DNA of 64,000 bases, from positions 704,711,095 through 704,775,094 of the forward strand of contig NC_057810.1 of NCBI RefSeq assembly GCF_018294505.1, given 5' to 3'. Below the pieces are notes generated by a model that was not told where the DNA came from, did not search any database, and saw nothing but the letters and a program-made list of their open reading frames with translations. The DNA is from Triticum aestivum. Taxonomy: Eukaryota > Streptophyta > Magnoliopsida > Poales > Poaceae. Each line of letters begins with the position of its first letter. Positions within the stretch are counted from its first letter, which is position 1. Position numbers and translations under genes: made by a program. Shown piece by piece: positions 43,601-55,924 of the stretch.

Positions 43601-44063
43601 TCAAGGACCAGAAGGCATCACTTTGTGTCAAGAAGCATATTTGACATATTCAGTCAGTATAGTGAGCAGGTATACAACAGATCATCTGGCTGCAGTCAAA
43701 CATATTTTGCAGTATGTGAAGGGAACCACAAATTTTGGGTGTGTGTATGCACGAGGAGGGGAGCAAGCAGAAAAACTTCATGGATAGTGTGACAGCGACT
43801 TTGCTGGGGATTTGGATGATCGAAAGAGCACTTCGGGTGTGTTGTTTAACTCTGTTTGCTGGCTGTCCCAGAAGCAAAAGGTAGTGGCTAAGTTCTCTTG
43901 TAAGGCAGAATATATAGCAGCAGGTCAAGGAGTTTGGCTTGGGCGTTTGCTAGGAGATCTTCTCAGCCAAGAACCAGAAAAGGTGGCACTCAGGATCGAC
44001 AACAAATCTACCATCGACAACAAAGCAAGGCGAGTTGAGCCATTGCGAAAACCAATCTGCTAG
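40638..44063 (+). pseudogene. Ty1/copia gag-pol, degenerate, no LTR found
   Basis: In order: gag (LVASIEQRVDLKTLSLAELV); a zinc knuckle whose CHNCG survives only in another frame (about 41035); protease with DSGASNHM; pre-integrase; integrase (LLKSKDQALEALKKIK, FRTDRGDEFTSNEF, PQQNGVVERRNQT); reverse transcriptase ([40 protein letters not shown], then after a frameshift at 43443 VAVYVDDLLITGEDEKE); and RNase H ([31 protein letters not shown]). Breaks include an integrase entry frameshift near 41560, a stop at 42262, and the shift at 43443. No LTR, primer site or polypurine tract was found on either side. Confidence 0.85.
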
Positions 44064-44916
44064 TCCTTCTCGTTATATTCTTCTTCCTCAAAAGCAAGTT
44101 AGCGTTTGTGTCGGGCTAGAAGGAAAATGCATATGCTATATACAACCTGAACTGGACTAGACAATCACATAAAAGCTTAATATTTAATAACTGTTCTACT
44201 TCTGTTGATTGGATGCTCAATTTCCTAGACTGATCTAGTGTAAGGAAACAAAGCATGTGGAGGGGGTTCTCTTAATTCTTTACTGTGATATGTCAATGCA
44301 GCAAGGTTTATTGTTATAAGAAGAAGAATTATTATTACTAAATAAAAGTTCAGATCTAAAGGTGGATGCATATAGTACACAAAATTGTATACCTAACTGG
44401 TTCTTGATCTAAGCAGTAGGTCTATCAAGGATTCTTAAAAATTTCTCGCCTTTTATCAAAATTACTACAACTGCTGTTCATAACAGGTATAGTACACCTT
44501 TGGTGCTCTGTACACCTTCCACTTGGTATGTTGAGAGACCACTAAGCTTCTCTCCCAACACATAACCAAAGAACCCGATTGGAAGAATATGTACGGAATT
44601 ATCAACATCTATTTGTACATAATAGCCTGATTCATGAGGTGGGGAGTGATTCTTATTTCTCTTGGATGTTCATATTCTTAGGAACACATATTATACTCTT
44701 TGCATATACGACATGTTTAGAAACTTCTGGAAAAAACACTCTACAAAGAGCTGCTTGAGCACACAGAGAAATTCATGCCGACAGCTCCCTTCCAAATCCA
44801 GGGCTCCTTTTCTCTCATTAGTTGGAAAAACCAACACGAGCACAAGCACGGGCAACCCGACAGGCGCCTCCTACTCTACGGAGGAAGAAAAGAGGGAGAG
44901 AAAGAAAAGGAGGTAC
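44064..44916. other. No gene recognised
   Basis: AT-rich sequence between the copia pol and gene D. It may be an intron or 3' flank of gene D, since exon 3 ends in a donor-like AAAG|GTACCT. Confidence 0.45.
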
Positions 44917-45786
44917 CTTTGAGCCTCTGCTCAACTTCAATGACGGTGTCGTGCACCATAGAACTGTGGATGTAGGGCCCCATCAATGTTGCGACGCCGA
45001 TGATGAACAGCGCCGCGCAGCCCAGCACCTTGTAGGTTGTAGACACCAGATTCTCCTTGGCGTTAACCATGTTCATCCTGTAATCAACAGAGATCATGAA
45101 ATTGACACTTGACAGGGATCCCCACTAGAGACAAGCAGCAGGGGGCAAAAGAAACCAGATCCGTACGCATTCTCCATCTCTAAATGGGCGAGCTCTTCGA
45201 AAAGTTTTCTATCTGCATCACAATGCTTGTGGTAGCCGTCCCAGAGACGCCTGGTTTCTTCAAACAGGTCCTTGCGTAGACGGTGGATCTCCGTCGCCCT
45301 GCGACAAAGAAGGTCAATCCAGCGGCAAGGCGCGAGAAAAACAAAAAAGGCCAATGCTTTGCCGGAGCGGGAGGGCAAAGTGCCTGGAGAAGAGGAAGTG
45401 GAAGGAGAGGTTAGTAATTCTTCCCCTGCGTCCCCGCCGGAGTTGGCCACGACGCCTCCGCCCGCCCCCTTGCAATGCCATTGTGCTTCGGCACCCATGC
45501 CGGTGCACCCCGAGGAGACCGCCCCCGTGCCCGCGCCGTGGCCGCCAGCACCCGTCCCCCCGGCGCCGTTGCCGCTGGCGAGGGAACGCCTCATCCTGCG
45601 CAGCCCACACAAAGAAGGTGCATCAGATTCGCGACCGGGATAGGCAGTAGTAGTAAAAAGAGCTTACGGCAGCAGAGGTGAAGGGGAAGCGTCGGCACCG
45701 CCCAGCCCGCCGCGGCGGCCGAGCGCCATGGCCGCCGCCGCCGGCCCGCGCCGTCCGCGTAGGGCTCGCACCAGGGCCGCCGCCAT
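44917..45786 (-). CDS. Gene D: putative organelle-targeted protein with C-terminal membrane helix, at least three exons
   Basis: Exon 1 is 45668-45786 (MAAALVRALRGRRGPAAAAM, Arg/Ala-rich), with donor CC|GTAAGC. Exon 2 is 45167-45595 (acceptor GCGCAG|GATG, donor GC|GTACGG) and exon 3 is 44917-45077 (acceptor TTACAG|GATGAAC). All phases agree and no stop occurs over about 236 codons. Exon 2 has a Gly-rich stretch, then SSPGTLPSRSGKALAFFVFL and a charged helix (RATEIHRLRKDLFEETRRLW, YHKHCDADRKLFEELAHLEM). Exon 3 has NMVNAKENLVSTTYKVLG and a hydrophobic helix (CAALFIIGVATLMG), then VHDTVIEVEQRLK. The end may be a further exon, or read-through to a nearby stop at 44876. Function unknown; N-terminal style and layout recall genes A and C. 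A copia 3' LTR lies about 280 bp upstream in the same orientation. Confidence 0.6.
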
Positions 45787-46064
45787 CTCTTGTCTTGGCT
45801 CCGGGGTTTGGATTCGTTGGGGGAAGGAGGGGAAAGGTGGGGTGGGAGGAGACGCCGAGGTCGAGGTGGATGCTTTGTACTGTAGGTGGTCTCTCTCGGG
45901 GAGTGCGCTGCAAACTGCTGTGGCCCACGCAGACACAAACTGATAACTCTTGTTGAGATAACACTAGTGCTTCTTTCCTGTTGCGATAACTCTTGAGGCT
46001 CTGCCGGTAGGTGTGAGCCCTTGTTGTGTGTTTGAATGTTTTGAAATCTCTCTGAAGTAATGCT

Positions 46065-46371
46065 TGTTAGATAATAACGAGAATAAATGAGACAAAAAGA
46101 GACACGGATTTTTACGTGGAAACCCTTGGGGAAGAAAACCACGGACGCACGAAGGCGCAATTACTATGATGGAGGAGTATTACAAGCACGAGACGACAGA
46201 CCGTCTTAGGGTGCGACTACATGGGGTATATATGAGGGGCAACACATAGGAGTTCTTGTAGGACAAGTAAACAAGTTGTACTCGTATGCGTCGGTACCAA
46301 CGCAAAAAGCCCACACCGTATGTACTACGTCTAGTCCAATACGGTACTAGAATTTAGATCATAATTTAACA
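46065..46371 (-). repeat. 3' LTR (307 bp) of the minus-strand copia element
   Basis: Minus-strand ends TGTTAAATTATG (46371) and TTATCTAACA (46065) form TG..CA termini with a 5 bp inverted repeat TGTTA/TAACA. Just upstream is the polypurine tract AAGGTGGAGATT (46372-46383). It contains TTTCCACGTAAAAATCCGTG. The possible target duplicate is ATGCT (46060-46064); the partner LTR is not in the window. Confidence 0.7.
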
Positions 46372-49078
46372 ATCTCCACCTTGATCCAAATTCCCTCCAG
46401 TAGTCGAAGAAAGTGAATAACTCCATCCAAATCAGCATACACCTTGTGCGTCAAAGTCCATAGGACTAATGAGAAATACCAATTAAGCCTGAGCAAAGCT
46501 CAAACTTATTGGTCGGAACTGGCTTTGTCATCATATCAGCAGGATTATCATGAGTACTTATCTTGCATACCTTCAAATCACCTTCAGCAACAACATCTCG
46601 AATATAGTGATATCTAACATCAATGTGCTTTGTTCTCTCATGGTACATTGGATTCTTGGTAAGATATATAGCACTTTGACTGCCACTAAATATGGTAGGG
46701 CAAGATGAATCTCCACAAAGCTCAGTGTATAAACCTCTCAACCAGATAGCTTCTTTGCATGCCTCAGAAATAGCCATATACTCGGCATCAGTAGTGGAAC
46801 ACGCCACAATAGACTGCAAAGTTGCTCTCCAACTCACAGCACAACCATCAATGGTGAAAACATAACCCATGAGTGATCTTCTCTTATTCAAATCACCAGC
46901 AAAATCAGAATCAACAAAACCAACAAAGTCCATCTCTAGTTTTCCCAAACTGTAAATAAGCATTGGAAGTACCTCGCAGGTATCTGAAAATCCACTGAAC
47001 TGCTCTCCAATGCTCTTTTCCAGGATTAGCCATGTATCTACTGACAACACTCAATGCATATGATAAATCCGGACGAGAACAAACCATGGCATACATAAGT
47101 GAACCAACTGCACTCGAATAGGGAACTCTAGACATGTACTCAATATCTGCATCTGACTTAGGACATAAAGCTGATGATAATTTGAAGTGTGCAGCTAACG
47201 GTGTACTCACCGGCTTGGCATTATGCATATTAAAACGACGAAGAACTTTATCAATATATCCCTTCTGACTTAGATATACTTTTCCAGACGGTCTATCTCT
47301 GGATATTTCCATGCCAAGAATTTTCTTTGCTGCACCCAAATCCTTCATCTCAAATTCATTACTCAATTGCTTCTTTAGTTCATTAATATCTGACATACTC
47401 TTTGCAGCAATTAGCATATCATCAACATAAAGGAGCAAATAAATAGTTGAACCATTGACAGTTTTCAAATAAACACAACTATCATAATTAGACCTTTTGA
47501 AACCTTGAGATAGCATAAAGGTGTCAAATCTCTTGTACCACTGTCTAGGGGATTGCTTCAATCCATAAAGAGATTTTTTTAACTTACAGACAAGCTTTTC
47601 TTTTCCAGGGATAAAAAAACCTTCAGGTTGTTCCATATAAATATCCTCTTCTAATTCTCCATGTAAAAATGCAGTTTTAACATCCAATTGTTCAAGCTCA
47701 AGATCATGCATGGCAACAATACTGAGTAAAGTGCGAATAGAACTATGCTTCACAACAGGAGAAAAGACTTCGTTATAGTCAATACCTGGAATCTGCTATA
47801 ACCTTTAGCAACTAACCTTGCTTTATATCTTGTCTCATCATTAGGAGAAACACCTTCTTTCCTCTTGAAAACCCACTTGCAACGAATAGGTTTCTTCTCT
47901 CTAGGCAATTTTACTAAATCCCAAGTGCCATTCTTTTTAAGTGATTCCATCTCATCATGCATAGCGGTCATCCACTTATTACTATCACCAGAAATAATAG
48001 CCTCGGAATATGAAGAAGGCTCAGAATTACCTTCAATTTCCTCTGCAACAGATAAAGCAAAAGAAACAAGATTGCACTCTTCAATTAACCTATCAGGTTT
48101 ATTAATACCCCGCCTAACTCTGTCACGTGCAAGATTCCAACTGGGTGGAACAATAGGCTGATTTGGAGTGGGAGTGACATGATCATCATCAACGACGGGT
48201 TCATCATGTGTAACAATTTCATTACCAGATGTATCACCTGAATCAATAACATGCTCCACCTGAACAGTAGGCTCCTGAACAATAGGCTGATGTTCACTCT
48301 CAACGGGAACATTATTAGATGAAACATCATGTAACATAGCAGATTCATTAAAGATAACATTTCTGCTAATAACAACCTTCTGGGTTTCAGGATTCCACAA
48401 TTTAAAACCTTTAACACCAGACTTATAACCAAGAAAGATGCACTTAATAGCCCTAGGCTCCAACTTTCCATCATCAACATGAGCATAAGCAGTGCAACCA
48501 AAAACTCTCAACTGTGAATAATCAGCAGGTGAACCAGACCATACCTCAATTGGAGTTTTCTTATTAAGAGCAATAGATGGTGAACGGTTAATGAGATAAC
48601 AAGCAATGGAAGCGGCCTCAGCCCAAAAACACCAATGCAAACCTGCATTGGACAACATGCAACAGGCTCTGGAAATAATGGTCATGTTCATACGCTCAGC
48701 AACACCGTTTTGTTGAGGAGTATAAGGAACAGTGTAATGTCTAACAATGCCTTCAGACTTGCAATAATTCTTAAATTGCCTAGAACAGAATTCCATACCA
48801 TTATCAGTGCGAAGTATTTTTACCTTCCTTTCATTTTGTCTTTCAACCATAATCTTCCACTCCTTAAAAGCTGATAATGCTTCATATTTATGCTTCAAGA
48901 AATAAGGCCAAACTTTTCTCGAATAATCATCAATAATAGTCAACATGTAACTAGCACCACCTAGTGACTTCTTGCGAGATGGTCCCCATAAATCAGAATG
49001 CACATAATCAAGAATACCTTCAGTTGTATGAGTCGAAGTGTTGAACTTCACCCTCTTGTGCTTGCCGAAGATACAATG
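46372..49078 (-). pseudogene. Ty1/copia pol (integrase to RNase H), two frameshifts
   Basis: Minus strand: end of the pre-integrase zinc motif (CIFGKHKRVKF), integrase (DYVHSDLWGPSRKKSLGGAS, ILRTDNGMEFCSRQFKNYC, PQQNGVAERMNMTI), the GCTAYAHVDDGKLEPRAIKC region, a long acidic linker, reverse transcriptase (KWVFKRKEGVSPNDETRYKA, QLDVKTAFLHGELEEDIYME, LLLYVDDMLIAAKSM) and RNase H ([51 protein letters not shown]). Frameshifts lie near 47780 and 46930. The RNase H DSQSAI motif reads GSQSAI, so a catalytic Asp is lost. Upstream coding (FCEHC) resumes at 57672 beyond a BARE-type insertion. Similar in kind to the Tnt1 lineage. Confidence 0.88.
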
Positions 49079-50827
49079 TGTTGGGGAACGTAGTAATTTC
49101 AAAAAAATTCCTACGCACACGCAAGATCATGGTGATGATATAGCAACGAGAGGGGAGAGTGTTCGTCTACGTACCCTCGTAGACCGTAAGCGGAAGCGTT
49201 ATGACAACACGGTTGATGTAGTCGTACGTCTTCACGATCCGACCGATCAGAGCTCCGAACGTACGGGGCCTCCGAGTTCAGCACACGTTCAGCTCGATGA
49301 CGATCTCCGGCCTCCGATCCAGCAAAGCTCTGGAGATGAGTTCCGTCAGCACGACGGCGTGGTGACGATGTTGATGTTCTAACGGCGCAGGGCTTCGCCT
49401 AAGCTTCGCGACGATATGACCGAGGTGGAATATGGTGGAAGGGGGCACCGCACACGGCTAAGGAACGATCCGTAGATCAACTTGTGTGTCTATGGGGTGC
49501 CCCCCGCCCCCGTATATAAAGGAGCCAGGGGGGAGGAGGCGGCCGGCCAAGGAGGGCGCGCCAAGGGGGAGTCCTACTCCCACCGAGAGTAGGACTCCCT
49601 TCTTTCCAAGTAGGAGTAGGAGAAGGGGGGAAGGAGGAGGAAGGGAGGAAGGAAAGGGGGGGGGGGCGCCGCCCCCCTTCCCTTGTCCTATTCGGACTAG
49701 GAAGGGGAGGGGCGCGCGGCCCCCTCCTGGTTCCTTCCCTCTTCTCCCTTGAGGCCCATGTAGGCCCAATAACCCCCCGGGGGGGTTCCGGTAACCTCCC
49801 GGTACTCTAGTAAAATGCCGATTTCACCCGGAACGATTCCGATGTCCAAATATAGGCTTCCAATATATCAATCTTTATGTCTCGACCATTTCGAGACTCC
49901 TCGTTATGTCCGTGATCACATCCGGGACTCCGAACAAACTTCGGTGCATCAAAACTTATAAACTCATAATAAAACTGTCATCGTAACGTTAAGCGTGCGG
50001 ACCCTACGGGTTCGAGAACTATGTAGACATGACCTAGAACCATTCTCGGTCAATAACCAATAGCGGGACCTGGATGCCCATATTGGTTCCTACATATTCT
50101 ACGAAGATCTTTATCGGTCAAACCGCACAACAACATACGTTGTTCCCTTTGTCATCGGTATGTTACTTGCCCGAGATTCGATCGTCGGTATCCAATACCT
50201 AGTTCAATCTCGTTACTGGCAAGTCTCTTTACTCGTTCTGTAATACGTCATCTCATAACTAACTTATTAGTTATAATGCTTGCAAGGCTTAAGTGATGAG
50301 TATTACCGAGAGGGCCCAGAGATACCTCTCCGACAATCGGAGTGACAAAACCTAATCTCGAAATACGCCAACTCAACATGTACCTTCGGAGACACCTGTA
50401 GTACTCCTTTATAATCACCCAGTTACGTTGTGACGTTTGGTAGTACCCAAAGTGTTCCTCCGGTAAACGGGAGTTGCATAATTCTCATAGTTACAGGAAC
50501 ATGTATAAGTCATGGAGAAAGCAATAGCAGAATACTAAACGATCAAGTGCTAGGCTAACGGGATGGGTCATGTCAATCACATCATTCTCCTAATGATGTG
50601 ATCCCATTAATCAAATGACAACACATGTCTATGGTTAGGAAACATAACCATCTTTGATTAATGAGCTAGTCAAGTAGAGGCATACTAGTGACTATATGTT
50701 TGTCTATGTATTCACACATGTATCATGTTTCCGGTTAATACAATTCTAGCATGAATAATAAACATTTATCATGATATGAGGAAATAAATAATAACTTTAT
50801 TATTGCCTCTAGGGCATATTTCCTTCA
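49079..50827 (-). repeat. 3' LTR of the BARE/Angela-type element
   Basis: Minus-strand ends TGAAGGAAATATGCCC (50827) and GTAGTTACTACG-like CGTTCCCCAACA (49079). A TATA box, TTTATATACGGG on the minus strand, lies near 49509-49520. A G11 run is at 49664-49676. Confidence 0.93.
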
Positions 50828-50840
50828 GTCTCCCACTTGC
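50828..50840 (-). other. Polypurine tract of the BARE/Angela-type element
   Basis: AAGTGGGAGAC immediately before the LTR start TGAAGG on the minus strand, the plus-strand priming site. Confidence 0.8.
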
Positions 50841-50989
50841 ACTAGAGTCAATAATCTAGTTCACATCGCCATGTGATTTAACACCAATATTCATTTCTGT
50901 ATATGATTAACATAGTTCACATCGTTATGTGACCAATACTCAAAGGGGTTACTAGATTCAATAATCTAGTTCACATCGCTATGTGATTA

Positions 50990-53900
50990 ACACCCAAAGT
51001 GTACTAAGGTGTGATCATGTTTTGCTCGTGAGAGAAGCTTAGTCAACGGGTCTGTCACATTCAGAGCCGTATGTATTTTGCAAACATTCTATGTCTTCAA
51101 TGCTCTGCATGGAGCTACTCTAGCTTAATTGCTCCCACTTTCAATATGTATCCAGTTTGAGACTTAGAGTCATCTGGATCAGTGTAAAAGTTTGCACCGA
51201 TGTAACTTTTACAACAAACTCTTTTATCACCTCCATAATCGAGAAACATCTCCTTAGTCCTCACTAAGGATATTCTTGACCGCTGTCCAGTGATCTACTA
51301 TTAGATCAAAATTGTATTCCTTTGTCAAACTCGGAGCAAGGTATACAATAGGTCTGGTTCACAGCATAGCATACTTTATAGAACCTATGACTGAGGCATA
51401 GGGAATGACTTTTCATTCTCTTTCTATTTTCTGCCATGGTCGGGTCTTGAGTCTTACTCAACTTCACACCTTGCAACACAGGCAAGAACTCCTTCTTTGA
51501 CTATTCCATTTTGAACTATTTCAAAAATTTATCAAGGTATGTACTCATTGAAAAATCTTATCAAGCGTCTTGATCTATCTATATAGATCTTGATGCTCAA
51601 TGTGTAAGCAACTTCACCGAGGTCTTGCTTTGAAAAACTCTTATTCAAGTATCCTTTCATGCTATCCAGAATTTCCATATCATTTCCAATTAACAATATG
51701 TCATCCACATATAATTTTAGAAATGCTACATAGCTCCCACTCACTTTCTTGTAAATACAGGCCTTTCCAAAAGTCTGTATAAAACCATATGCTTTGATCA
51801 ACACATCAAAGCGTATATTCCAACTCCGAGATGCTTGCACCAGTCCATTGATGGATCGCTGGAGCTTGCACATTTTGTTAGCACCTTTCGGATCGACAAA
51901 ACCTTCTGGTTGTATCATATACAACTCTCCTTTATGAAAACCATTAAGGAATGCAGTTTTGACATCCATTTGCCAGATTTCATAAAATGTGGCAATTGCT
52001 AACATGATTCAGACAGACTTAAGCATCGATACGAGTGAGAAAATCTAATCGTATTCAACATCTTGAACTTGTCGAAAAACTTTCGCAACAAGTCGAGCTT
52101 AGTAGATAGTAACACTACTATCAGTGTCCGTCTTCCTCTTGAAGATCCATTTATTTAACATGGCTTGCTGATCATCGAGCAAGTCAATCAAAGTCCATAC
52201 TTTGTTCTCATACATGGATCATATCTCAGATTTTATGGCCTCAAGCCATTTTGCGGAATCTGGGCTCATCATCGCTTCCTCATAGTTCGTAGGTTCATCA
52301 TGGTCAAGTAACATGACTTCCAAAATAGGATTACCGTACACTCTGGTGCGAATCTTATTCTGGTAGACCTACGAGGTTTTTGTAGTAACTTGATCTAAAG
52401 TTTCATGATCATCATCATTAGCTTCCTCACTAATTGGTGTAGTAATCACTGGAACTGATTTCTGTGATTAACTACTTTCCAATTCGGGAGAAGGTACAAA
52501 TTACCTCATCAAGTTCTTATTTTCCTCCCACTCACTTCTTTCGAGAGAAACTCCTTCTCTAGAAAGGATCCACTCTTAGCAACAAATGTTTTGCCTTTGG
52601 ATCTGTGATAGATGGAGTACCCAATAGTTTCTTTGGGTATTCTATGAAGACGCACTTCTCCGATTTGGGTTCGAGCTTATCAGGTTGAAAACCTTTTTCA
52701 TATAAGGATCGCAACTCCAAACTTTAAGAAACGATAGCTTAGGTTTACTGTTAAACCATAGTTCATACGGTGTCGTCTCAACGGATTTAGATGGTGCCCT
52801 ATTAAACGTGAATGCAGCTGTCTCTAATGCATAACCCCAAAACGATAGTGGTAAACCGATAAGAGACATCATAGGTCGCACCATATCCAATAAAGTGCGG
52901 TTACGACGTTCGAACACACCATAACATTGTGGTGTTCCAGGTGGCGTGAGCTGTGAAACTATTCCACATTGTTTTAATTGAAGACCAAACTCGTAACTCA
53001 AATATTCGTCTCCGCGATCAGATCGCAGAAACTTTATTTTCTTGTTACGATGATTCTCCACGTCACTCTGAAATTCTTTGAACCTTTCAACTATTTCAGA
53101 CTTATGTTTCATCAAGTAGATATACCCATATCTTCTCAAATCATCTTGTGAAGGTCAGAAAATAACGATACTTGCCACGAGCATCAACACTCATTGGATC
53201 GCATACATCGGTATGTATTATTTCCAATAAGTCAGTAGCACGTTCCATTGTTCCGTAGAACGGAGTTTTAGACATCTTGCCCAAAAGGCACGGTTTGCAA
53301 GCATCAAATGATTCATAACCAAGTGATTCCGAAAATCCATCTTTATGGAGTATCTTCATGCGCTTTACACCGATATGACCCAGACGGCAGTGCCACAAAT
53401 AAGTTGCACTATCATTATTAACTTTGCATCTTTTGGTTTCAATATTATGAATATGTGTATCACTACGATCGAGATCCAATGAACCATTTTCATTGGGTGT
53501 GTAACCATATAAGGTTTTATTCATGTAAACAGAACAACAGTTTATTCTCTTACTTAAATGAATAACCGTATTGCAATAAACATGATCAAATCATATTCAT
53601 GCTCAACGCAAACACCAAATAACACTTATTTAGTTTCAACACTAATCCCGAAAGTATAGGGAGTGTGCGATGATGATCATATCAATCTTGGAACTACTTC
53701 CAACACTCATCGTCACTTCCCCTTCAACTAGTCTTTGTTTATTCTGCAACTCCCGTTTCGAGTTACTAATCTTAGCAACTGAACTAGTACCAAATACTGA
53801 GGGGTTGCTATAAACACTAGTAAAGTACACATCAATAACATGTATATCAAATATACTTATGTTCACTTTGTCATCCTTATTATCCGCCAATCACTTGGGG

Positions 53901-54510
53901 TAGTTCCGCTTCCAGTGACCAATCCCTTTGCAGTAGAAGCACTTAGTCTCAGGCTTAGGACCAGACTTGGGCTTCTTCACTTGAGCAGCAACTCGCTTGC
54001 CGTTCTTCTTGAAGTTCCCCTTCTTCCCTTTGCTCTTTTCTTGAAACTAGTGGTCTTGTCTACCATCAACACTTGATGTTTTTCTTGATTTCTACCTTCG
54101 TCGATTTCAACATCACGAAGAGGTCGGGAATCGTTCTTGTCATCCCTTGCATACTATAGTTCATCACGAAGTTCTACTAACTTGGTGGTGGTGACTAGAG
54201 AATTCTTTCAATCACTATCTTATCTGGAAGATTAACTCCCACTTGATTCAAGCGATTGTAGTACCCAGACAATCTGAGCACATGCTCACTAGTTGAGCGA
54301 TTCTCCTCCATCTTTTAGCTATAGAACTTGTTGGAGACTTCATATCTCTCAACTCGGGTATTTGCTTGAAATATTAACTTCAAATTCTGGAACATCTTAT
54401 ATGGTCCATGACGTTCAAAACGTCTTTGAAGTCCCGATTCTAAGCCATAAAGCATGGTGCACAAAACTATCAAGTAGTCATCATATTGAGCTATCCAAAC
54501 GTTCATAACG
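50990..54510 (-). pseudogene. BARE/Angela-type gag-pol, heavily degraded
   Basis: Minus-strand order: gag (GLQRRFERHGPYKMFQNLKL, RVERYEVSNKFYS); zinc knuckle CFYCKGIGHWKRNYPK with the last Cys replaced by Tyr (about 53895-53945); protease region with FGTSSVAKISNSKRELQNK where D(T/S)G is expected, so the catalytic Asp is lost; pre-integrase (LWHCRLGHIGVKRMK, CKPCLLGKMSKTPFYG); integrase (IKFLRSDRGDEYLSYEF, GVFERRNRTLLDMV); reverse transcriptase (QMDVKTAFLNGFHKGELYMI, LKLYVDDILLIGNDMEIL); and RNase H remnants below 51530. Many stops and frameshifts separate the blocks, for example near 53140, 52640 and 52020. It cannot encode its own machinery. Confidence 0.88.
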
Positions 54511-55905
54511 TCTGCATCTGCTCCTGCAATAGGTCTGTCACCTAGCGGTGCATCAAGGACATAATTCCTCTATGCAGCAATGAGGATAAACCTCAAATCA
54601 TGGATCCAATCCGTATCATTGCTACTAACATCTTTCAACACAATTTTCTCTAGGAACATATCAAAATAAACATATGAAAGCAACAACGTGAGCTATTGAT
54701 CTACAACATAATTTGCAAAATACTACCAGGACTAAGTTCATGATAAATTTAAGTTCAATTAATCATATTACTAAAGAACTCCCACTTAGACAGACATCTC
54801 TCTAGTCATCTAAGTGATCACGTGATCCAAATCAACTAAACCATGTCCGATCATCACGTGAGATGGAGTAGTTTTCAATGGTGAACATCACTATGTTGAT
54901 CATATCTACTATATGATTCACGCTCGACCTTTCGGTCTCCATGTTCCGAGGCCATATCTGTATATGCTAGGCTCGTCAAGTATGACCTGAGTATTCCGCG
55001 TGTGCAACTGTTTTGCACCCGTTGTATTTGAACGTAGAGCCTATCACACCCGATCATCACGTGGTGTCTCAGCACGAAGAACTTTCGCAACGGTGCATAC
55101 TCAGGGAGAACACTTCTTGATTATTAGTGAGAGATCATCTTAAAATGCTACCGTCAATCAAAGCAAGATAAGATGCATAAAGGATAAACATCACATGCAA
55201 TCAATATAAGTGATATGATATGGCCACCATCATCTTGTGCTTGTGATCTCCATCTTCGAAGCACCGTCATGATCACCATCGTCACCGGCGTGACACCTTG
55301 ATCTCCATCATAGCATCGTTGTCGTTACGGCATCTATTGCTTCTACGACTATCGCTACCGCTTAGTGATAAAGTAAAGCAATTACAGGGCGTTTGCATTT
55401 CATACAATAAAGCGACAACCAAATGGCTCCTGCCAGTTGCCGATAACTTCGGTTACAAAACATGATCATCTCATACAATAAAATATAGCATCACGTCTTG
55501 ACCATATCACATCACAACATGCCCTGCAAAAACAAGTTAGACATCCCTACTTTGTTGTTGCAAATTTTACGTGGCTGCTACGGGCTTAGCAAGAACCGTT
55601 CTTACCTACGCATCAAAAACCACAACGATAGTTCGTCAAGTTGGTGCTGTTTTAACCTTCGCAAGGAGCGGGCGTAGCCACACTCGATTCAGCTAAAGTG
55701 AGAGACAGACACCCACAGTCACCTTTAAGCACGAGTGCTCGCAACGGTGAAACCAGTCTCGCGTAAGCGTACGCGTAATGTCGGTCCGGGCCGCTTCATC
55801 TCACAATAACGCCGAACCAAAGTATGACATGCTGGTAAGCAGTATGACTTGTATCGCCCACAACTCACGTGTGTTCTACTCGTGCATATAACATCAACGC
55901 ATAAA

Positions 55906-55923
55906 ACCTAGGCTCGGATGCCA
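55906..55923 (-). other. Primer binding site of the BARE/Angela-type element
   Basis: TGGCATCCGAGCCTAGG starts two bases inside the 5' LTR on the minus strand. It corresponds to the initiator-Met tRNA site TGGTATCAGAGC with two mismatches. Confidence 0.7.
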
Positions 55924-55924
55924 C

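Noticed and set aside
49458..49769. Pro/Gly-rich frames in the LTRs (also 56304-56805)
   Set aside because: They lie entirely within LTR sequence, occur in both LTR copies, and reflect its GC-rich stretch.
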